A stretch of 64,000 bases of DNA from a beta proteobacterium AAP65 (lineage in GTDB: Bacteria > Pseudomonadota > Gammaproteobacteria > Burkholderiales > Burkholderiaceae_C), in NCBI GenBank assembly GCA_001295865.1, contig LJHW01000025.1:25498-89497 (forward strand). Reading direction: 5' to 3'. This document shows positions 1-8,386 of the stretch, one piece after another (within the stretch, counting starts at the first letter, position 1; each line of letters opens with the position of its first letter). The translations under genes and the position numbers were made by a program. Below the pieces are notes generated by a model. It did no database searches. It saw nothing but the letters and a program-made list of their open reading frames with translations, and was not told the origin of the DNA.

Positions 1-342
1 CCAGATCTCGTTGACCGAAGGCAGCGCCGGCAGGTCGTCATCGGGCGCGAAGGCACGCACGCGCACACGCCAGTTGTGCGTGACCGAGAGCAAGTGCGAC
101 ACCACCGCGTAACGCGGGCCGTCCCAGGGCTGGTTCTTGTAGTCGCTGTAGTCCAGGCCGCACAGGTCGATGAGCTGTTCGAACTTCAGCGAGGGCTCGT
201 CGCGCAGGCGCTGCATGGTGGCCGCGTAGGCCGCAGCGGGCACGGTGATGGTGATCTCGCCCAAGGCGCGCACGGTGGACTTCAGCGTGTCGCCGAAAGC
301 CGCCTGCAGCGCCGCCTCGAGGGTGTCGAGCTTCTGGGTCAT
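1..342 (-). CDS. nuoC: NADH-quinone oxidoreductase subunit C (30-kDa subunit), 3' part outside window
   Basis: NuoC is a peripheral-arm subunit of respiratory complex I that carries no cofactor of its own and packs against NuoB and NuoD. Only the first 114 codons are present; the frame stays open to base 1. It begins MTQKLDTLEAALQ and contains the family's internal stretch FEQLIDLCGLDYSDY followed by YAVVSHLLSVTHNWRVRVR, both typical of the NuoC core. The ATG at 342 lies 44 bases after the nuoB stop in the same direction, which is the standard nuoA-nuoB-nuoC order. The truncation is a window edge effect, not a mutation. Confidence 0.96.
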   Translation of the reverse strand, partial: MTQKLDTLEAALQAAFGDTLKSTVRALGEITITVPAAAYAATMQRLRDEPSLKFEQLIDLCGLDYSDYKNQPWDGPRYAVVSHLLSVTHNWRVRVRAFAPDDDLPALPSVNEIW

Positions 343-386
343 GGACAACGGCCCCGGTTAGCGCATGTATGCAAGGGATCGCACGG

Positions 387-863
387 TCAGCGTGCGATGG
401 TGTTTTCGCGGCGGATCTTGGCCTGCAGCTGCAGGATGCCGTAGAGCAGCGCCTCGGCCGTGGGCGGGCAGCCCGGCACGTACACATCCACCGGCACGAT
501 GCGGTCGCAGCCACGCACCACGCTGTAGCTGTAGTGGTAGTAGCCACCCCCGTTGGCGCACGAGCCCATGCTCAGCACCCAGCGCGGCTCAGCCATCTGG
601 TCGTAGACCTTGCGCAGCGCAGGCGCCATCTTGTTGCACAGCGTGCCGGCCACGATCATCAGGTCGCTCTGCCGCGGGCTGGGGCGGAAAAGCATGCCGA
701 AACGGTCGATGTCGTAGCGGGCAGCACCCGCATGCATCATCTCCACGGCGCAACAGGCCAAGCCGAAAGTCATCGGCCACAGCGAGCCGGTTTTCGACCA
801 GTTGATCAGCGTGTCGACCGAGGTGGTGACGAAGCCTTCCTTCAGAACGCCTTCGATACCCAT
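387..863 (-). CDS. nuoB: NADH-quinone oxidoreductase subunit B
   Basis: NuoB (PSST homologue) holds the N2 [4Fe-4S] cluster that passes electrons to ubiquinone in complex I. The 158-residue protein has the four expected ligands: the tandem Cys37-Cys38 in [10 protein letters not shown], Cys102 in MGSCANGGG and Cys132 in [12 protein letters not shown]. Length is normal for the short proteobacterial form. It is the second gene of the nuo operon, between nuoA and nuoC. No clear Shine-Dalgarno sequence precedes the ATG, so translational coupling within the operon is likely. Confidence 0.98.
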   Translation of the reverse strand: MGIEGVLKEGFVTTSVDTLINWSKTGSLWPMTFGLACCAVEMMHAGAARYDIDRFGMLFRPSPRQSDLMIVAGTLCNKMAPALRKVYDQMAEPRWVLSMGSCANGGGYYHYSYSVVRGCDRIVPVDVYVPGCPPTAEALLYGILQLQAKIRRENTIAR

Positions 864-902
864 GTGTTTACTGCTCCAGCAGGCGGCCCAGAACGGTCGC
901 GT

Positions 903-1262
903 TCATTCCCAATCGAGCGCGCCTTTTTTCCACTCGTAGACAAAGCCCACGACGAGGATGGCGAGGAAGATCATCATGGCCCAAAAGCCTGACGCCCCGA
1001 TGTCGCGCAGCGCCACCGCCCACGGGAACAGGAAGGCGATTTCGAGGTCGAACAGGATGAAGAGGATGGCCACCAGGTAGTAGCGCACGTCGAACTTCAT
1101 GCGCGCGTCTTCGAAGGCTTCGAAGCCGCACTCGTAGGGGCTGTTCTTCTCGACGTCAGGCCGGTTGGGGCCGAAGATGAAACCGAGCACCTGAGGGGCC
1201 ACCCCCACCGCCACACCCACCAGGATGAACAGGATGACGGGCAGGTAGGGTTGCAGTTCCAT
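903..1262 (-). CDS. nuoA: NADH-quinone oxidoreductase subunit A
   Basis: NuoA is a small membrane-arm subunit of complex I near the quinone site. The 119-residue product has three hydrophobic helices (about residues 5-27, 62-82 and 90-110) and the hallmark loop with [21 protein letters not shown] before helix 2. It is the first gene of the nuo operon: upstream lies an intrinsic terminator and then tRNA-Leu. The operon promoter must therefore lie in the short stretch 1263-1303 or be read through from upstream; I cannot pick a convincing -35/-10 pair there. Confidence 0.97.
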   Translation of the reverse strand: MELQPYLPVILFILVGVAVGVAPQVLGFIFGPNRPDVEKNSPYECGFEAFEDARMKFDVRYYLVAILFILFDLEIAFLFPWAVALRDIGASGFWAMMIFLAILVVGFVYEWKKGALDWE

Positions 1263-1303
1263 ACAGCGGCGGCGGTGCTACGGGTCAGTGGCCGCGAGGC
1301 CAC

Positions 1304-1353
1304 AAAAAAGCGCGCCTCGAAAGCCGCTGCAAAGCAACGGCGACGGGCGCGCC
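1304..1353 (-). terminator. Intrinsic terminator after tRNA-Leu
   Basis: On the minus strand a GGCGCGC/GCGCGCC-type stem (1346-1352 pairing with 1310-1316) encloses a GC-rich internal hairpin and is followed directly by six T (plus-strand A run at 1304-1309). It would end the tRNA-Leu transcript before nuoA. The outer stem is 7 bp and the inner region adds further pairing. Confidence 0.7.
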
Positions 1354-1452
1354 TGAGTCAGGTGTTCGATCCCATTCAAGCGCAGTGCACTGCCTTGGAA
1401 CCGTTGGGGCAGCTCACCGGCACCGGGCCGGGAACCACCGCTTCGCTGATGT

Positions 1453-1537
1453 TGGTGCCGACGGCGAGACTCGAACTCGCACAGCTTTCGCCACTACCCC
1501 CTCAAGATAGCGTGTCTACCAATTTCACCACGTCGGC
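1453..1537 (-). tRNA. tRNA-Leu (anticodon GAG)
   Basis: Folding the minus strand gives a 7-bp acceptor stem GCCGACG/CGTCGGC, a D arm containing TTGGTAGA, an anticodon arm CTATC-TTGAGGG-GGTAG with anticodon GAG, a long class II variable arm (TGGCGAAAGCTGT) and a T arm GCGAG-TTCGAGT-CTCGC. The 3' CCA is encoded (plus-strand TGG at 1453-1455). GAG reads the leucine codons CUC and CUU. The gene lies between secG and nuoA, a common place for this tRNA in Burkholderiales. Confidence 0.97.
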
Positions 1538-1641
1538 ACGACGTCAAATCCAATTCGCAGTGGGCCCGAAACGCTGGAGGTCATTGCGTTCCGAACAGCC
1601 TCAGATTCTAGCCCCAAAACCAGGGGTTTCCGAGGAGAAAC

Positions 1642-2049
1642 CTACTTGGATGCTGCGGCAGCCGGCACAGAAGCGGCCGCTTGTGCTGGCGCCGGGATCG
1701 CCGCCGGCGCTGCGGCAGGAATGGCACCGGTGGCAGGTGCGCTGGCAGCGCCCGCAGGGCGGTCCAGCACGCTGCTGCCGCCGCCGGCCGGACCCACGCC
1801 GCGCTGGCTGTTGCTGTTGCTCATGAAAGCCAGTGCCAGCGTGCAGACGAAAAACACCGTGGCCAGCGCGGCCGTGGAGCGCGACAAAAAGTTGGCGCTG
1901 CCGGTGGCGCCAAACAGGCTGCCCGAAGCGCCGCTGCCGAACGAAGCGCCCATGTCAGCGCCCTTGCCGTGCTGGATCAGCACCAGGCCGATCATGGCCA
2001 GCGCCGAAAGCAGCTGCACAGCCAGGGTCAGGGTCATCCAGATTTGCAT
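1642..2049 (-). CDS. secG: Preprotein translocase subunit SecG
   Basis: SecG is the small inner-membrane partner of SecYE that assists SecA-driven export. The 135-residue protein has two transmembrane helices (about 4-26 and 55-76) separated by the conserved cytoplasmic loop QHGKGADMGASFGSGASGS. The C-terminal half, about 55 residues, is an Ala/Pro-rich low-complexity tail, longer than in E. coli. The ATG is preceded by GGAG about 11 bases upstream. It follows tpiA by 24 bases, the usual tpiA-secG-tRNA-Leu order. Confidence 0.95.
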   Translation of the reverse strand: MQIWMTLTLAVQLLSALAMIGLVLIQHGKGADMGASFGSGASGSLFGATGSANFLSRSTAALATVFFVCTLALAFMSNSNSQRGVGPAGGGSSVLDRPAGAASAPATGAIPAAAPAAIPAPAQAAASVPAAAASK

Positions 2050-2073
2050 GATGAAAAAACTCCAGGGATCGAA

Positions 2074-2820
2074 TCAAGTTGCGCCGGCGGCGCGGCAGAT
2101 GGCGACGAAATCGGCGGCCTTCAAGGCAGCACCGCCGATGAGCCCGCCGTCGATGTCGGGCTGGGCGAAGAGCGTGGCCGCGTTGTCGGGCTTGACACTG
2201 CCGCCGTAGAGGATCTTCATGGTGTCGGCACGGCCCGTGGCCGCCTGCAGCTGCGCCCGCAGCACGGCGTGCACGGCTTGCGCCTGCTCGGGGCTGGCGG
2301 TGCGGCCGGTGCCGATGGCCCACACGGGCTCGTAGGCCACCACCATCTCGGCCGCGCAGTGCGCCAGCTGGTGGATGACGACCGAGAGCTGACGCTTGAC
2401 CACGGCCTCGGTCTGGCCGGCTTCGCGCTCGGCGAGTGTTTCGCCAACACAGACGATGGGCGTCACGCCCCGGGCCAGCGCGGCCTGGGCCTTCTGCGCC
2501 ACGAGCATGTCGCTTTCGGCGTGGTAAGCGCGGCGCTCGCTGTGGCCGACGATGGCGTAGCGGCAGCCGCATTCATGCAGCATGCCGGCAGAGATTTCAC
2601 CGGTGTAGGCGCCCTGCTCATGCGCCGAGACGTCTTGCGCGCCCCAGCGCAGCTCGCTGCCCGCCAGTGTGGCTGCGGTTTCGGTGAGGAACACGGCCGG
2701 CACGCACACCGCCACATCGGCGGTGTAGGGCCGCGCGGCCAGCAGGCCGGCCAGCAGTTCGGCATTCGCCGGGCGGCTGCCGTGCATCTTCCAGTTGCCC
2801 ACCACGAGCTTGCGTCGCAT
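2074..2820 (-). CDS. tpiA: Triosephosphate isomerase
   Basis: TpiA interconverts dihydroxyacetone phosphate and glyceraldehyde 3-phosphate in glycolysis and gluconeogenesis. The 248-residue TIM barrel keeps all key residues: Lys11 in GNWKMHG, the electrophilic His93 in AIVGHSERR, the catalytic base Glu164 in [11 protein letters not shown] and the phosphate-binding YGGSVKPDN segment near residue 205. Length is that of the family. It is co-directional with secG downstream and the quinone oxidoreductase gene, whose stop lies 12 bases upstream, so the genes are probably co-transcribed. Confidence 0.98.
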   Translation of the reverse strand: MRRKLVVGNWKMHGSRPANAELLAGLLAARPYTADVAVCVPAVFLTETAATLAGSELRWGAQDVSAHEQGAYTGEISAGMLHECGCRYAIVGHSERRAYHAESDMLVAQKAQAALARGVTPIVCVGETLAEREAGQTEAVVKRQLSVVIHQLAHCAAEMVVAYEPVWAIGTGRTASPEQAQAVHAVLRAQLQAATGRADTMKILYGGSVKPDNAATLFAQPDIDGGLIGGAALKAADFVAICRAAGAT

Positions 2821-2832
2821 GCGGCTGCTCCT

Positions 2833-3822
2833 TCAGGTCCAGGTGAGAACGATCTTGCCGACGTGCGTGCTCGACTCCATCAGCGCGTGCGCCTGCGCCG
2901 CTTGCGCGGCCGGGAACACCTGGTGGATGACGGACTTGACGCGGCCGCTCTCGATGAGGGGCCACACGCGGGCCTTCAGCGCCTGCGCGAGCTCGGTCTT
3001 GTAGGCCACCGAGCGCGGCCGCAGGGTCGAGCCCACCAGGCTCAGGCGCTTGCGCAACACGAGGCCGGCGTCGATGGAGCTCGCCGTGCCGCCCTGCACC
3101 GCGATCAGCGCCAGGCGGCCGTCATCGGCCATGCATTGCAGTTCGCGGCCGATGTACTCACCGGCCACCATGTCCAGCACCACGTCGGCGCCCTTGCCGC
3201 CCGTCAGGCGCTTCGTCTCGGCAACAAAATCCTGCGTGCGGTAGTTGATGGCATGGTCGGCGCCCAGCGCCACGCAGGCGGCGCATTTCTCGTCGCTGCC
3301 TGCGGTGACGATGACCTGGCAGCCCCAGGCCTTGGCCAGTTGCAGCGCCGTCACGCCGATGCCGCTGCTGCCGCCCTGCACCAGCAGCGTCTCGCCGGCC
3401 TGCAGCCGCGCGATGTGGAAAACGTTCTGCCAGACGGTGAAAAAGGTCTCGGGCAGGCTGGCGGCCTGCACCATCGTCAGGCCTTGCGGCACCGGCAGGC
3501 ACTGGCCCACGGGCGCCACGCAGAACTCGGCATAACCGCCGCCGGCCACCAGCGCGCAGACGGCATCGCCCAGCGCCAGCCCGGCCTCAGCCAGATCCTC
3601 GGCCGAGCCGCCGGCCACCGTGCCGGCCACTTCCAGGCCAGGCAGATCGCTAACGCCCGGCGGCATGGGGTAGAGGCCTTTGCGCTGCAGCACATCGGGG
3701 CGGTTCACGCCCGATGCCTGCACGGCGATCAGCAATTCACCCGCCCGCGGCTCGGGTCTGGGCCGTTCGCACGGCACCAGTACCTCGGGCCCGCCGGGCT
3801 GGCGGATCTCGATCGCACGCAT
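2833..3822 (-). CDS. NAD(P)H-quinone oxidoreductase, zinc-independent MDR family
   Basis: This is a medium-chain dehydrogenase/reductase of the quinone oxidoreductase (Qor/PIG3-like) branch, expected to reduce quinones or enones with NAD(P)H. The N-terminal GroES-like part starts MRAIEIRQPGGPEVL. The Rossmann part carries LLVQGGSSGIGVTALQLAK, and there is no structural-zinc cysteine cluster. I chose the ATG at 3822 because GGGGA sits 8 bases upstream; an ATG at 3831 or a GTG at 3855 overlapping the pnp stop are alternatives. The exact substrate is unknown. It lies just downstream of pnp in the same direction. Confidence 0.88.
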   Translation of the reverse strand: MRAIEIRQPGGPEVLVPCERPRPEPRAGELLIAVQASGVNRPDVLQRKGLYPMPPGVSDLPGLEVAGTVAGGSAEDLAEAGLALGDAVCALVAGGGYAEFCVAPVGQCLPVPQGLTMVQAASLPETFFTVWQNVFHIARLQAGETLLVQGGSSGIGVTALQLAKAWGCQVIVTAGSDEKCAACVALGADHAINYRTQDFVAETKRLTGGKGADVVLDMVAGEYIGRELQCMADDGRLALIAVQGGTASSIDAGLVLRKRLSLVGSTLRPRSVAYKTELAQALKARVWPLIESGRVKSVIHQVFPAAQAAQAHALMESSTHVGKIVLTWT

Positions 3823-3851
3823 GGCATTCATCCCCAAGCTGCCGGATGCAC

Positions 3852-6158
3852 TCACTCAGGCTGCTTCGGCGCTTCGTCGGCAACCGGCTGGGCCACCGGG
3901 GCGCCCTGCTCACCACCTTCGGCCGGGGCGGCGTCACGGCGGGGGCGGTCGTCACGGTCGCTGCGCTCGCGGCGGGGGCGGTCGTCACGGTCACGGCGGG
4001 GGCCGCGGTCGTTGCGGTCGCCACGGTCGCCGCGCGGCTCGTAGCGCGGCTCTTCCATGCCTTCGGGGCGCTCGATCAGCGCCTTCATGCTCAACTTGAT
4101 GCGGCCCTTCTCGTCGGTCTCCAGCACCTTCACCTGCACGACCTGGCCTTCCTTGAGGAAGTCTTCGACGCGCTCCACGCGCTGGTGGGCGATCTGGCTG
4201 ATGTGCAGCAGGCCGTCTTTGCCGGGCAGGATGTTGATGAGCGCGCCGAAATCAAGGATCTTCGTCACCGCGCCTTCGTAGACCTTGCCGATTTCCGCTT
4301 CGGCGGTGATCTCGCCGATGCGCTTGAGCGCAAAGGCCGCCTTCTCGGCGTCGGTGGAGGCCACGGTGATGGTGCCGTCTTCGCCGATGTCGATGGTGCA
4401 ACCGGTTTCCTCGGTCAGCGCGCGGATGGTGGCACCACCCTTGCCGATGACGTCGCGGATCTTTTCCTGGTTGATCTTCATCGTGTAAAGGCGCGGGGCG
4501 AAGGGGCTCACCTCGGCCTTGGCGCCACCGACGGCTTCCACCATCTTGGCCAGGATGTGCAGGCGCGCTTCCTTGGCCTGCGCCAGCGCCACCTGCATGA
4601 TTTCCTTGGTGATGCCCTGGATCTTGATGTCCATCTGCAGCGCGGTGATGCCACCGTTGGTGCCGGCCACCTTGAAGTCCATGTCACCCAGGTGATCTTC
4701 GTCGCCCAGGATGTCGGTCAGCACCGCAAAGCGGTTGCCTTCCTTGATCAGGCCCATGGCGATGCCGGCCACATGCGCCTTCAGCGGCACGCCGGCGTCC
4801 AGCATGCTCAGGCAGCCGCCGCACACGCTGGCCATCGACGAAGAGCCGTTGCTCTCGGTCACCTCAGAGACGATGCGAACCGTGTACGGGAAGTCTTCCT
4901 TCTTCGGCAGCACCGCCACCAGGGCACGCTTGGCCAGGCGGCCGTGGCCGATCTCGCGGCGCTTGGGCGTGCCGAAGCGGCCTGCTTCACCGGTGGCGAA
5001 GGGCGGCATGTTGTAGTGCAGCATGAAGCTGTCGGTGAACTCGCCCGACAGCGCATCGATGCGCTGCGCGTCGCGGTCGGTGCCCAGCGTGGCCACCACC
5101 AGCGCCTGCGTTTCGCCACGCGTGAACAGCGAAGAGCCGTGCGTGCGCGGCAGCACGCCGTTGCGGATCTCGATGGCGCGCACGGTGCGCGTGTCGCGGC
5201 CGTCGATGCGCGGCTCGCCCGAGAGGATCTGGCCACGCACGAGACGGGCTTCGATCTCGAACAGCAGCGCTTCCACCTTCACGCTGTCGAACTCCACGCC
5301 CTCGGCCTTCAGCGCGCTGAAGACGTTGGCATAGGCTTCACGCGTGGCCTGGGTGCGGGCCTGCTTGCTGCGGATCTGGTAGGCGGCGCGCAGGGGCTCT
5401 TCCGCCAGCGCAGCGATCTTGGCGATGAGCGCCTCGTCCTTGGCCGGCGGCTGCCAGTTCCAGGCCGGCTTGCCGGCGTCACGCACCAGCTCGTTGATGG
5501 CGTTGATGGCGATCTTGCCCTGGTCGTGGCCGTAGACCACGGCACCCAGCATCACTTCTTCGGTGAGCTGGTCGGCTTCAGATTCCACCATCAGCACGGC
5601 GGCCTCGGTGCCAGCCACCACCAGGTCGAGCTGGCTTTCGGTGAGTTGGGTCTTGCCCGGGTTCAGCACGTACTGGCCGTTGATGTAGCCCACGCGCGCA
5701 GCGCCGATGGGGCCGCTGAACGGAATGCCGCTGATGGACAGCGCGGCGCTGGTACCGATCATCGCGGCGATGTCGGCCTGCACTTCGGGGTTCAGGCTCA
5801 CGACGTGCACGATGACCTGCACTTCGTTGTAGAAGCCATCGGGGAACAGCGGGCGGATGGGGCGGTCGATCAGGCGGCAGGTCAGGATTTCCTGCTCGCT
5901 GGGGCGGCCTTCGCGCTTGAAGAAGCTGCCGGGGATCTTGCCGGCGGCGTAGCTCTTCTCGGTGTAGTCCACCGTCAGCGGGAAGAAGTCTTGGCCGGCC
6001 TTGGCGTTTTTGCTCGCCACCACGGTGGCCAGCACCACGGTGCCGTCGATGTCGACCATCACGGCGCCACTGGCCTGGCGCGCGACTTCGCCGGTTTCCA
6101 GCGTGACGGTGTGTTGACCCCAGGCGAAGGTCTTGGTGACTTTGTTGAACATGCTCAT
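3852..6158 (-). CDS. pnp: Polyribonucleotide nucleotidyltransferase (PNPase)
   Basis: PNPase degrades RNA 3' to 5' phosphorolytically and is a degradosome component. The 768 residues contain two RNase PH-like domains, a KH domain with [11 protein letters not shown] (about residue 569) and an S1 domain (about 623-680, including [19 protein letters not shown]). The last 65 or so residues form an Arg/Asp-rich repetitive tail plus an acidic end, which makes the protein about 57 residues longer than the E. coli enzyme. The ATG at 6158 has AAGGA 8 bases upstream. The rpsO-pnp order is conserved in proteobacteria. Confidence 0.98.
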   Translation of the reverse strand: MSMFNKVTKTFAWGQHTVTLETGEVARQASGAVMVDIDGTVVLATVVASKNAKAGQDFFPLTVDYTEKSYAAGKIPGSFFKREGRPSEQEILTCRLIDRPIRPLFPDGFYNEVQVIVHVVSLNPEVQADIAAMIGTSAALSISGIPFSGPIGAARVGYINGQYVLNPGKTQLTESQLDLVVAGTEAAVLMVESEADQLTEEVMLGAVVYGHDQGKIAINAINELVRDAGKPAWNWQPPAKDEALIAKIAALAEEPLRAAYQIRSKQARTQATREAYANVFSALKAEGVEFDSVKVEALLFEIEARLVRGQILSGEPRIDGRDTRTVRAIEIRNGVLPRTHGSSLFTRGETQALVVATLGTDRDAQRIDALSGEFTDSFMLHYNMPPFATGEAGRFGTPKRREIGHGRLAKRALVAVLPKKEDFPYTVRIVSEVTESNGSSSMASVCGGCLSMLDAGVPLKAHVAGIAMGLIKEGNRFAVLTDILGDEDHLGDMDFKVAGTNGGITALQMDIKIQGITKEIMQVALAQAKEARLHILAKMVEAVGGAKAEVSPFAPRLYTMKINQEKIRDVIGKGGATIRALTEETGCTIDIGEDGTITVASTDAEKAAFALKRIGEITAEAEIGKVYEGAVTKILDFGALINILPGKDGLLHISQIAHQRVERVEDFLKEGQVVQVKVLETDEKGRIKLSMKALIERPEGMEEPRYEPRGDRGDRNDRGPRRDRDDRPRRERSDRDDRPRRDAAPAEGGEQGAPVAQPVADEAPKQPE

Positions 6159-6279
6159 GCGTTGTTTCCTTGCGTGAAGGTGGGCAGCGTCATGCCATTC
6201 CAGTGAAACCCGTCAGGGGCGCCGTTGGAATGACACAGCAAATGCGGCCCGGTGTTGGCTCAGGGGCGAGCGGATGGAA

Positions 6280-6306
6280 CACGGGGCCGAACCGGTCGGC
6301 CCCGTG
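6280..6306 (-). terminator. Hairpin between rpsO and pnp (attenuator or processing site)
   Basis: A perfect 11-bp stem (CACGGGGCCGA pairing with TCGGCCCCGTG) closes a 5-base loop 11 bases after the rpsO stop. The following minus-strand sequence has only two T, so termination would be weak. In E. coli the rpsO-pnp spacer carries an RNase III hairpin that controls pnp autoregulation. This hairpin could play that part, which is inference. Confidence 0.55.
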
Positions 6307-6316
6307 CAGAGGGAAC

Positions 6317-6586
6317 TTACTTGCGCAGGCCGAGCTTGGCGATCAGCGCGGTGTAGCGGTCGGCGTCGCGGTCCTTCAGGTAGGCCAGCAGACGCTTGCG
6401 CGCATTGACCATCTTCAGCAGGCCGCGGCGGCCGTGGTGGTCTTTGGCGTGCAGCTTGAAGTGCGGCGTCAGTTCGTTGATGCGCGCGGTCAGCAGGGCA
6501 ACTTGCACTTCGGGGCTGCCGGTGTCGGCGGCGCCGCGGGCGTTGGCCTTGACGATGTCGGCCTTCAGGGCGGTGGCGAGGGTCAT
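6317..6586 (-). CDS. rpsO: 30S ribosomal protein S15
   Basis: S15 binds 16S rRNA helices 20-22 and starts assembly of the platform of the small subunit. The 89-residue protein shows the family motif [18 protein letters not shown] and the conserved [18 protein letters not shown] segment, with length equal to E. coli S15. The ATG at 6586 is preceded by AAGGAAA at the right distance. A longer open frame extends upstream but is not needed. Between the gene and tsaD (6587-6772) there is no gene, only the probable rpsO promoter. Confidence 0.98.
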   Translation of the reverse strand: MTLATALKADIVKANARGAADTGSPEVQVALLTARINELTPHFKLHAKDHHGRRGLLKMVNARKRLLAYLKDRDADRYTALIAKLGLRK

Positions 6587-6736
6587 GCGATTTCCTTGGT
6601 TTTTGCTTGGAAACCGCACAGTGGCGCCGATAGCAAGAGGCGCCTGCGGTTTCCGGGTTGGACTTGCGGACACCAGTGAAACCGACCGGTGCCGTGCTTT
6701 CCGCTTTGCCGGCATGCCGGCGCTGAGGAACCGCTG

Positions 6737-6742
6737 AGTATA
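6737..6742 (-). promoter_or_regulatory. Probable rpsO promoter -10 element
   Basis: On the minus strand TATACT lies about 150 bases before rpsO and 30 bases after the tsaD stop. No good -35 is visible at 16-18 bases, so this is a tentative sigma-70-type -10 supported mainly by its position. Confidence 0.4.
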
Positions 6743-6772
6743 GCTCGGCGGCGCAGCACCGCCCGCAGCGTC

Positions 6773-7816
6773 CTAGATCGCGTCCAGGGGCCAGCGCGGC
6801 CGCACGTCGAAGGCACCATCGGTCTGCAGATCCGCCAGCCCATGCTGCAGGCGCAGCGCTGCGGCCAGCGCGATCATGGCGCCGTTGTCGGTGCACAGCG
6901 CCAGCGGTGGGTAGTGCACCTGCGCGCGCAGCCGCGCCGCCCCGGCATTGAGCTGCTCGCGCAGGCGCCGGTTGGCGCCCACGCCGCCGGCGACCACCAG
7001 GCGCCGCGCGCCCGTGGCCTTCAAGGCCTTCAGCGCCTTGGCCACCAGCACGTCGACGATGGCCGCCTGCGTGCTGGCGGCCAGGTCGGCCAGAAGCTGC
7101 GCCCCCGGCGCCGGGCCCAGCTTGCGGTGCTGGGTCATCACGGCGGTCTTCAGGCCGGCGAAGCTGAAATCGAGGTCGCCGCTGTGCAGCAGCGGGCGGG
7201 GCAGCGCAAAGGCCGCCGGGTTGCCGCTTTCGGCCAGACGCGAGAGCGCCGGCCCGCCGGGGTAGCCCAGGCCCATCAGCTTGGCGCTCTTGTCAAAGGC
7301 CTCGCCAGCGGCGTCGTCGATGGTTTCACCCAGCAGCGTGTAGCGACCCACGCCTTCGACCTGCATCAGTTGCGTGTGGCCGCCAGAGACCAGCAGCGCG
7401 ATGAAGGGGAACTCAGGCGCCCCGCCCTCTTCCGCCGTGGCCAGAAAGGGCGAGAGCAGGTGGCCTTCGAGGTGGTGGATGCCCAGCGCCGGCTTGCCCA
7501 GCGCCGCGGCCAGCGCCACCGCCACCCCCGCGCCGACGAGCAGCGCACCGGCCAAGCCCGGGCCGCGGGTGTAGGCGATCAGGTCGACTTCCGCCAGGCC
7601 GCAGCCGGCCTGCGCCATCACCTGCCGCGCCAGCGGCAGTACGCGGCGGATGTGGTCGCGCGAGGCCAGCTCGGGCACCACGCCGCCGTAGGCCGCGTGC
7701 ATGTCGACCTGGCTGTACAGCGCCTCGGCCAGCAGCCGGGGCACACCGCCGGGGCGGGTTTCGACGAGGGCCACGCCCGTCTCGTCGCAAGAAGATTCGA
7801 AACCCAGGACTTTCAT
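6773..7816 (-). CDS. tsaD: tRNA N6-adenosine threonylcarbamoyltransferase (TsaD/Gcp/Kae1)
   Basis: TsaD transfers the threonylcarbamoyl group to A37 of ANN-decoding tRNAs, forming t6A with TsaB and TsaE. The protein opens [17 protein letters not shown] and has the metal-binding H115-x3-H119 in GIHHLEGHL, the substrate loop [11 protein letters not shown] and the late [12 protein letters not shown] segment of the ASKHA fold. With the ATG at 7816 it is 347 residues, close to the family norm; an upstream in-frame start adds 15 unlikely residues. The next plus-strand element, a predicted small RNA, is divergent from it. Confidence 0.97.
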   Translation of the reverse strand: MKVLGFESSCDETGVALVETRPGGVPRLLAEALYSQVDMHAAYGGVVPELASRDHIRRVLPLARQVMAQAGCGLAEVDLIAYTRGPGLAGALLVGAGVAVALAAALGKPALGIHHLEGHLLSPFLATAEEGGAPEFPFIALLVSGGHTQLMQVEGVGRYTLLGETIDDAAGEAFDKSAKLMGLGYPGGPALSRLAESGNPAAFALPRPLLHSGDLDFSFAGLKTAVMTQHRKLGPAPGAQLLADLAASTQAAIVDVLVAKALKALKATGARRLVVAGGVGANRRLREQLNAGAARLRAQVHYPPLALCTDNGAMIALAAALRLQHGLADLQTDGAFDVRPRWPLDAI

Positions 7817-7855
7817 GGTGCGGGCACGCAGGCGCTCGGCGGACGGCAGGCACGC

Positions 7856-7870
7856 TGGCACAGGGCTTGC
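7856..7870 (+). promoter_or_regulatory. Predicted sigma-54 (RpoN) promoter
   Basis: TGGCAC (7856-7861), five bases, then TTGC (7867-7870) puts GG and GC exactly at -24 and -12. This is a near-consensus RpoN promoter, with C at the preceding pyrimidine position. The predicted +1 is about 7882, at the start of the structured segment that ends in a terminator. It points away from tsaD. The RpoN consensus is established knowledge; use of this site is inference. Confidence 0.6.
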
Positions 7871-7881
7871 GTGAGTCTGCT

Positions 7882-7969
7882 CGGCACTTTCGAGTGTCTG
7901 TCTATCTCCTCAGCAGGGGCATGAGCCCTGGTCCAACCTCCTCGGCGCAAGCCGAGGGGGTTCTTTTTT
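7882..7969 (+). ncRNA. Candidate sigma-54-dependent small RNA
   Basis: No protein-coding gene fits between tsaD and fdx, yet the plus strand reads like a compact sRNA of about 88 nt. It has a small hairpin CACT-TTCG-AGTG (7885-7896), a second stem AGGG/CCCT near 7915-7928 and a 10-bp terminator hairpin with a run of T. Two CTCCTC boxes (7906-7911 and 7938-7943) are complementary to Shine-Dalgarno sequences; the second is buried in the terminator stem. Placement directly behind a -24/-12 promoter suggests control by a bacterial enhancer-binding protein, for example in nitrogen or carbon signalling. I do not recognise a named RNA family. Confidence 0.55.
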
Positions 7970-7970
7970 T
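7937..7970 (+). terminator. Strong intrinsic terminator of the candidate sRNA
   Basis: CCTCCTCGGC (7937-7946), the stable tetraloop GCAA and GCCGAGGGGG (7951-7960) form a 10-bp stem with one T-G pair, followed by TTCTTTTTTT. It is one of the clearest rho-independent terminators in the window and no plus-strand protein gene precedes it. Confidence 0.85.
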
Positions 7971-8029
7971 GGTGCAGCAGGCCGAGGCGCCGTACGGCCT
8001 TGGTGCGCCAGCGCGCCGTGGGCGGGCGC

Positions 8030-8368
8030 TCAGTGATTCTCGCGGGCGTGGTTGATCGTGTACTTCGGGATCTCGATCGTCACATCCTGGTTCGACAGGA
8101 TGGCCTGGCAGCTCAGGCGCGAGGTCGGCGCCAGACCCCAGGCGCGGTCGAGCAGGTCTTCTTCGCTCTCGTCCATCTCGCCCAGCGAATTGAAGCCTTC
8201 TTTCACCACCACGTGGCAGGTGGTGCAGGCGCTGCTCATGTCGCAGGCGTGTTCGATGGCGATGCCGTTTTCAAGCAGGGCTTCGCACAGCGAGGTACCG
8301 GCGGGCGCCTGGATGCTGCCGCCTTGGGGGCAGAGCTCGGCATGGGGAAGGATGCGGATGACGGGCAT
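8030..8368 (-). CDS. fdx: ISC-system [2Fe-2S] ferredoxin
   Basis: Adrenodoxin-type ferredoxin that supplies electrons for Fe-S cluster assembly on IscU. The 112-residue protein carries the ligands Cys42, Cys48 and Cys51 (C-x5-C-x2-C in ACDMSSACTTCH) and Cys87 in SRLSCQAIL. It is the last gene of the isc operon, 18 bases after hscA. An iscX gene, often found next, is absent; the small-RNA locus follows instead. Confidence 0.96.
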   Translation of the reverse strand: MPVIRILPHAELCPQGGSIQAPAGTSLCEALLENGIAIEHACDMSSACTTCHVVVKEGFNSLGEMDESEEDLLDRAWGLAPTSRLSCQAILSNQDVTIEIPKYTINHARENH

Positions 8369-8386
8369 GGCAGCGGCGGGCTCAGG

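Noticed and set aside
7819..7832. GTGCG-GGCA-CGCAG as a tenth Crp/Fnr-type site
   Set aside because: The second half-site ends in G, the GA extension is absent and no -10 lies at the required distance. It is far from the cluster.
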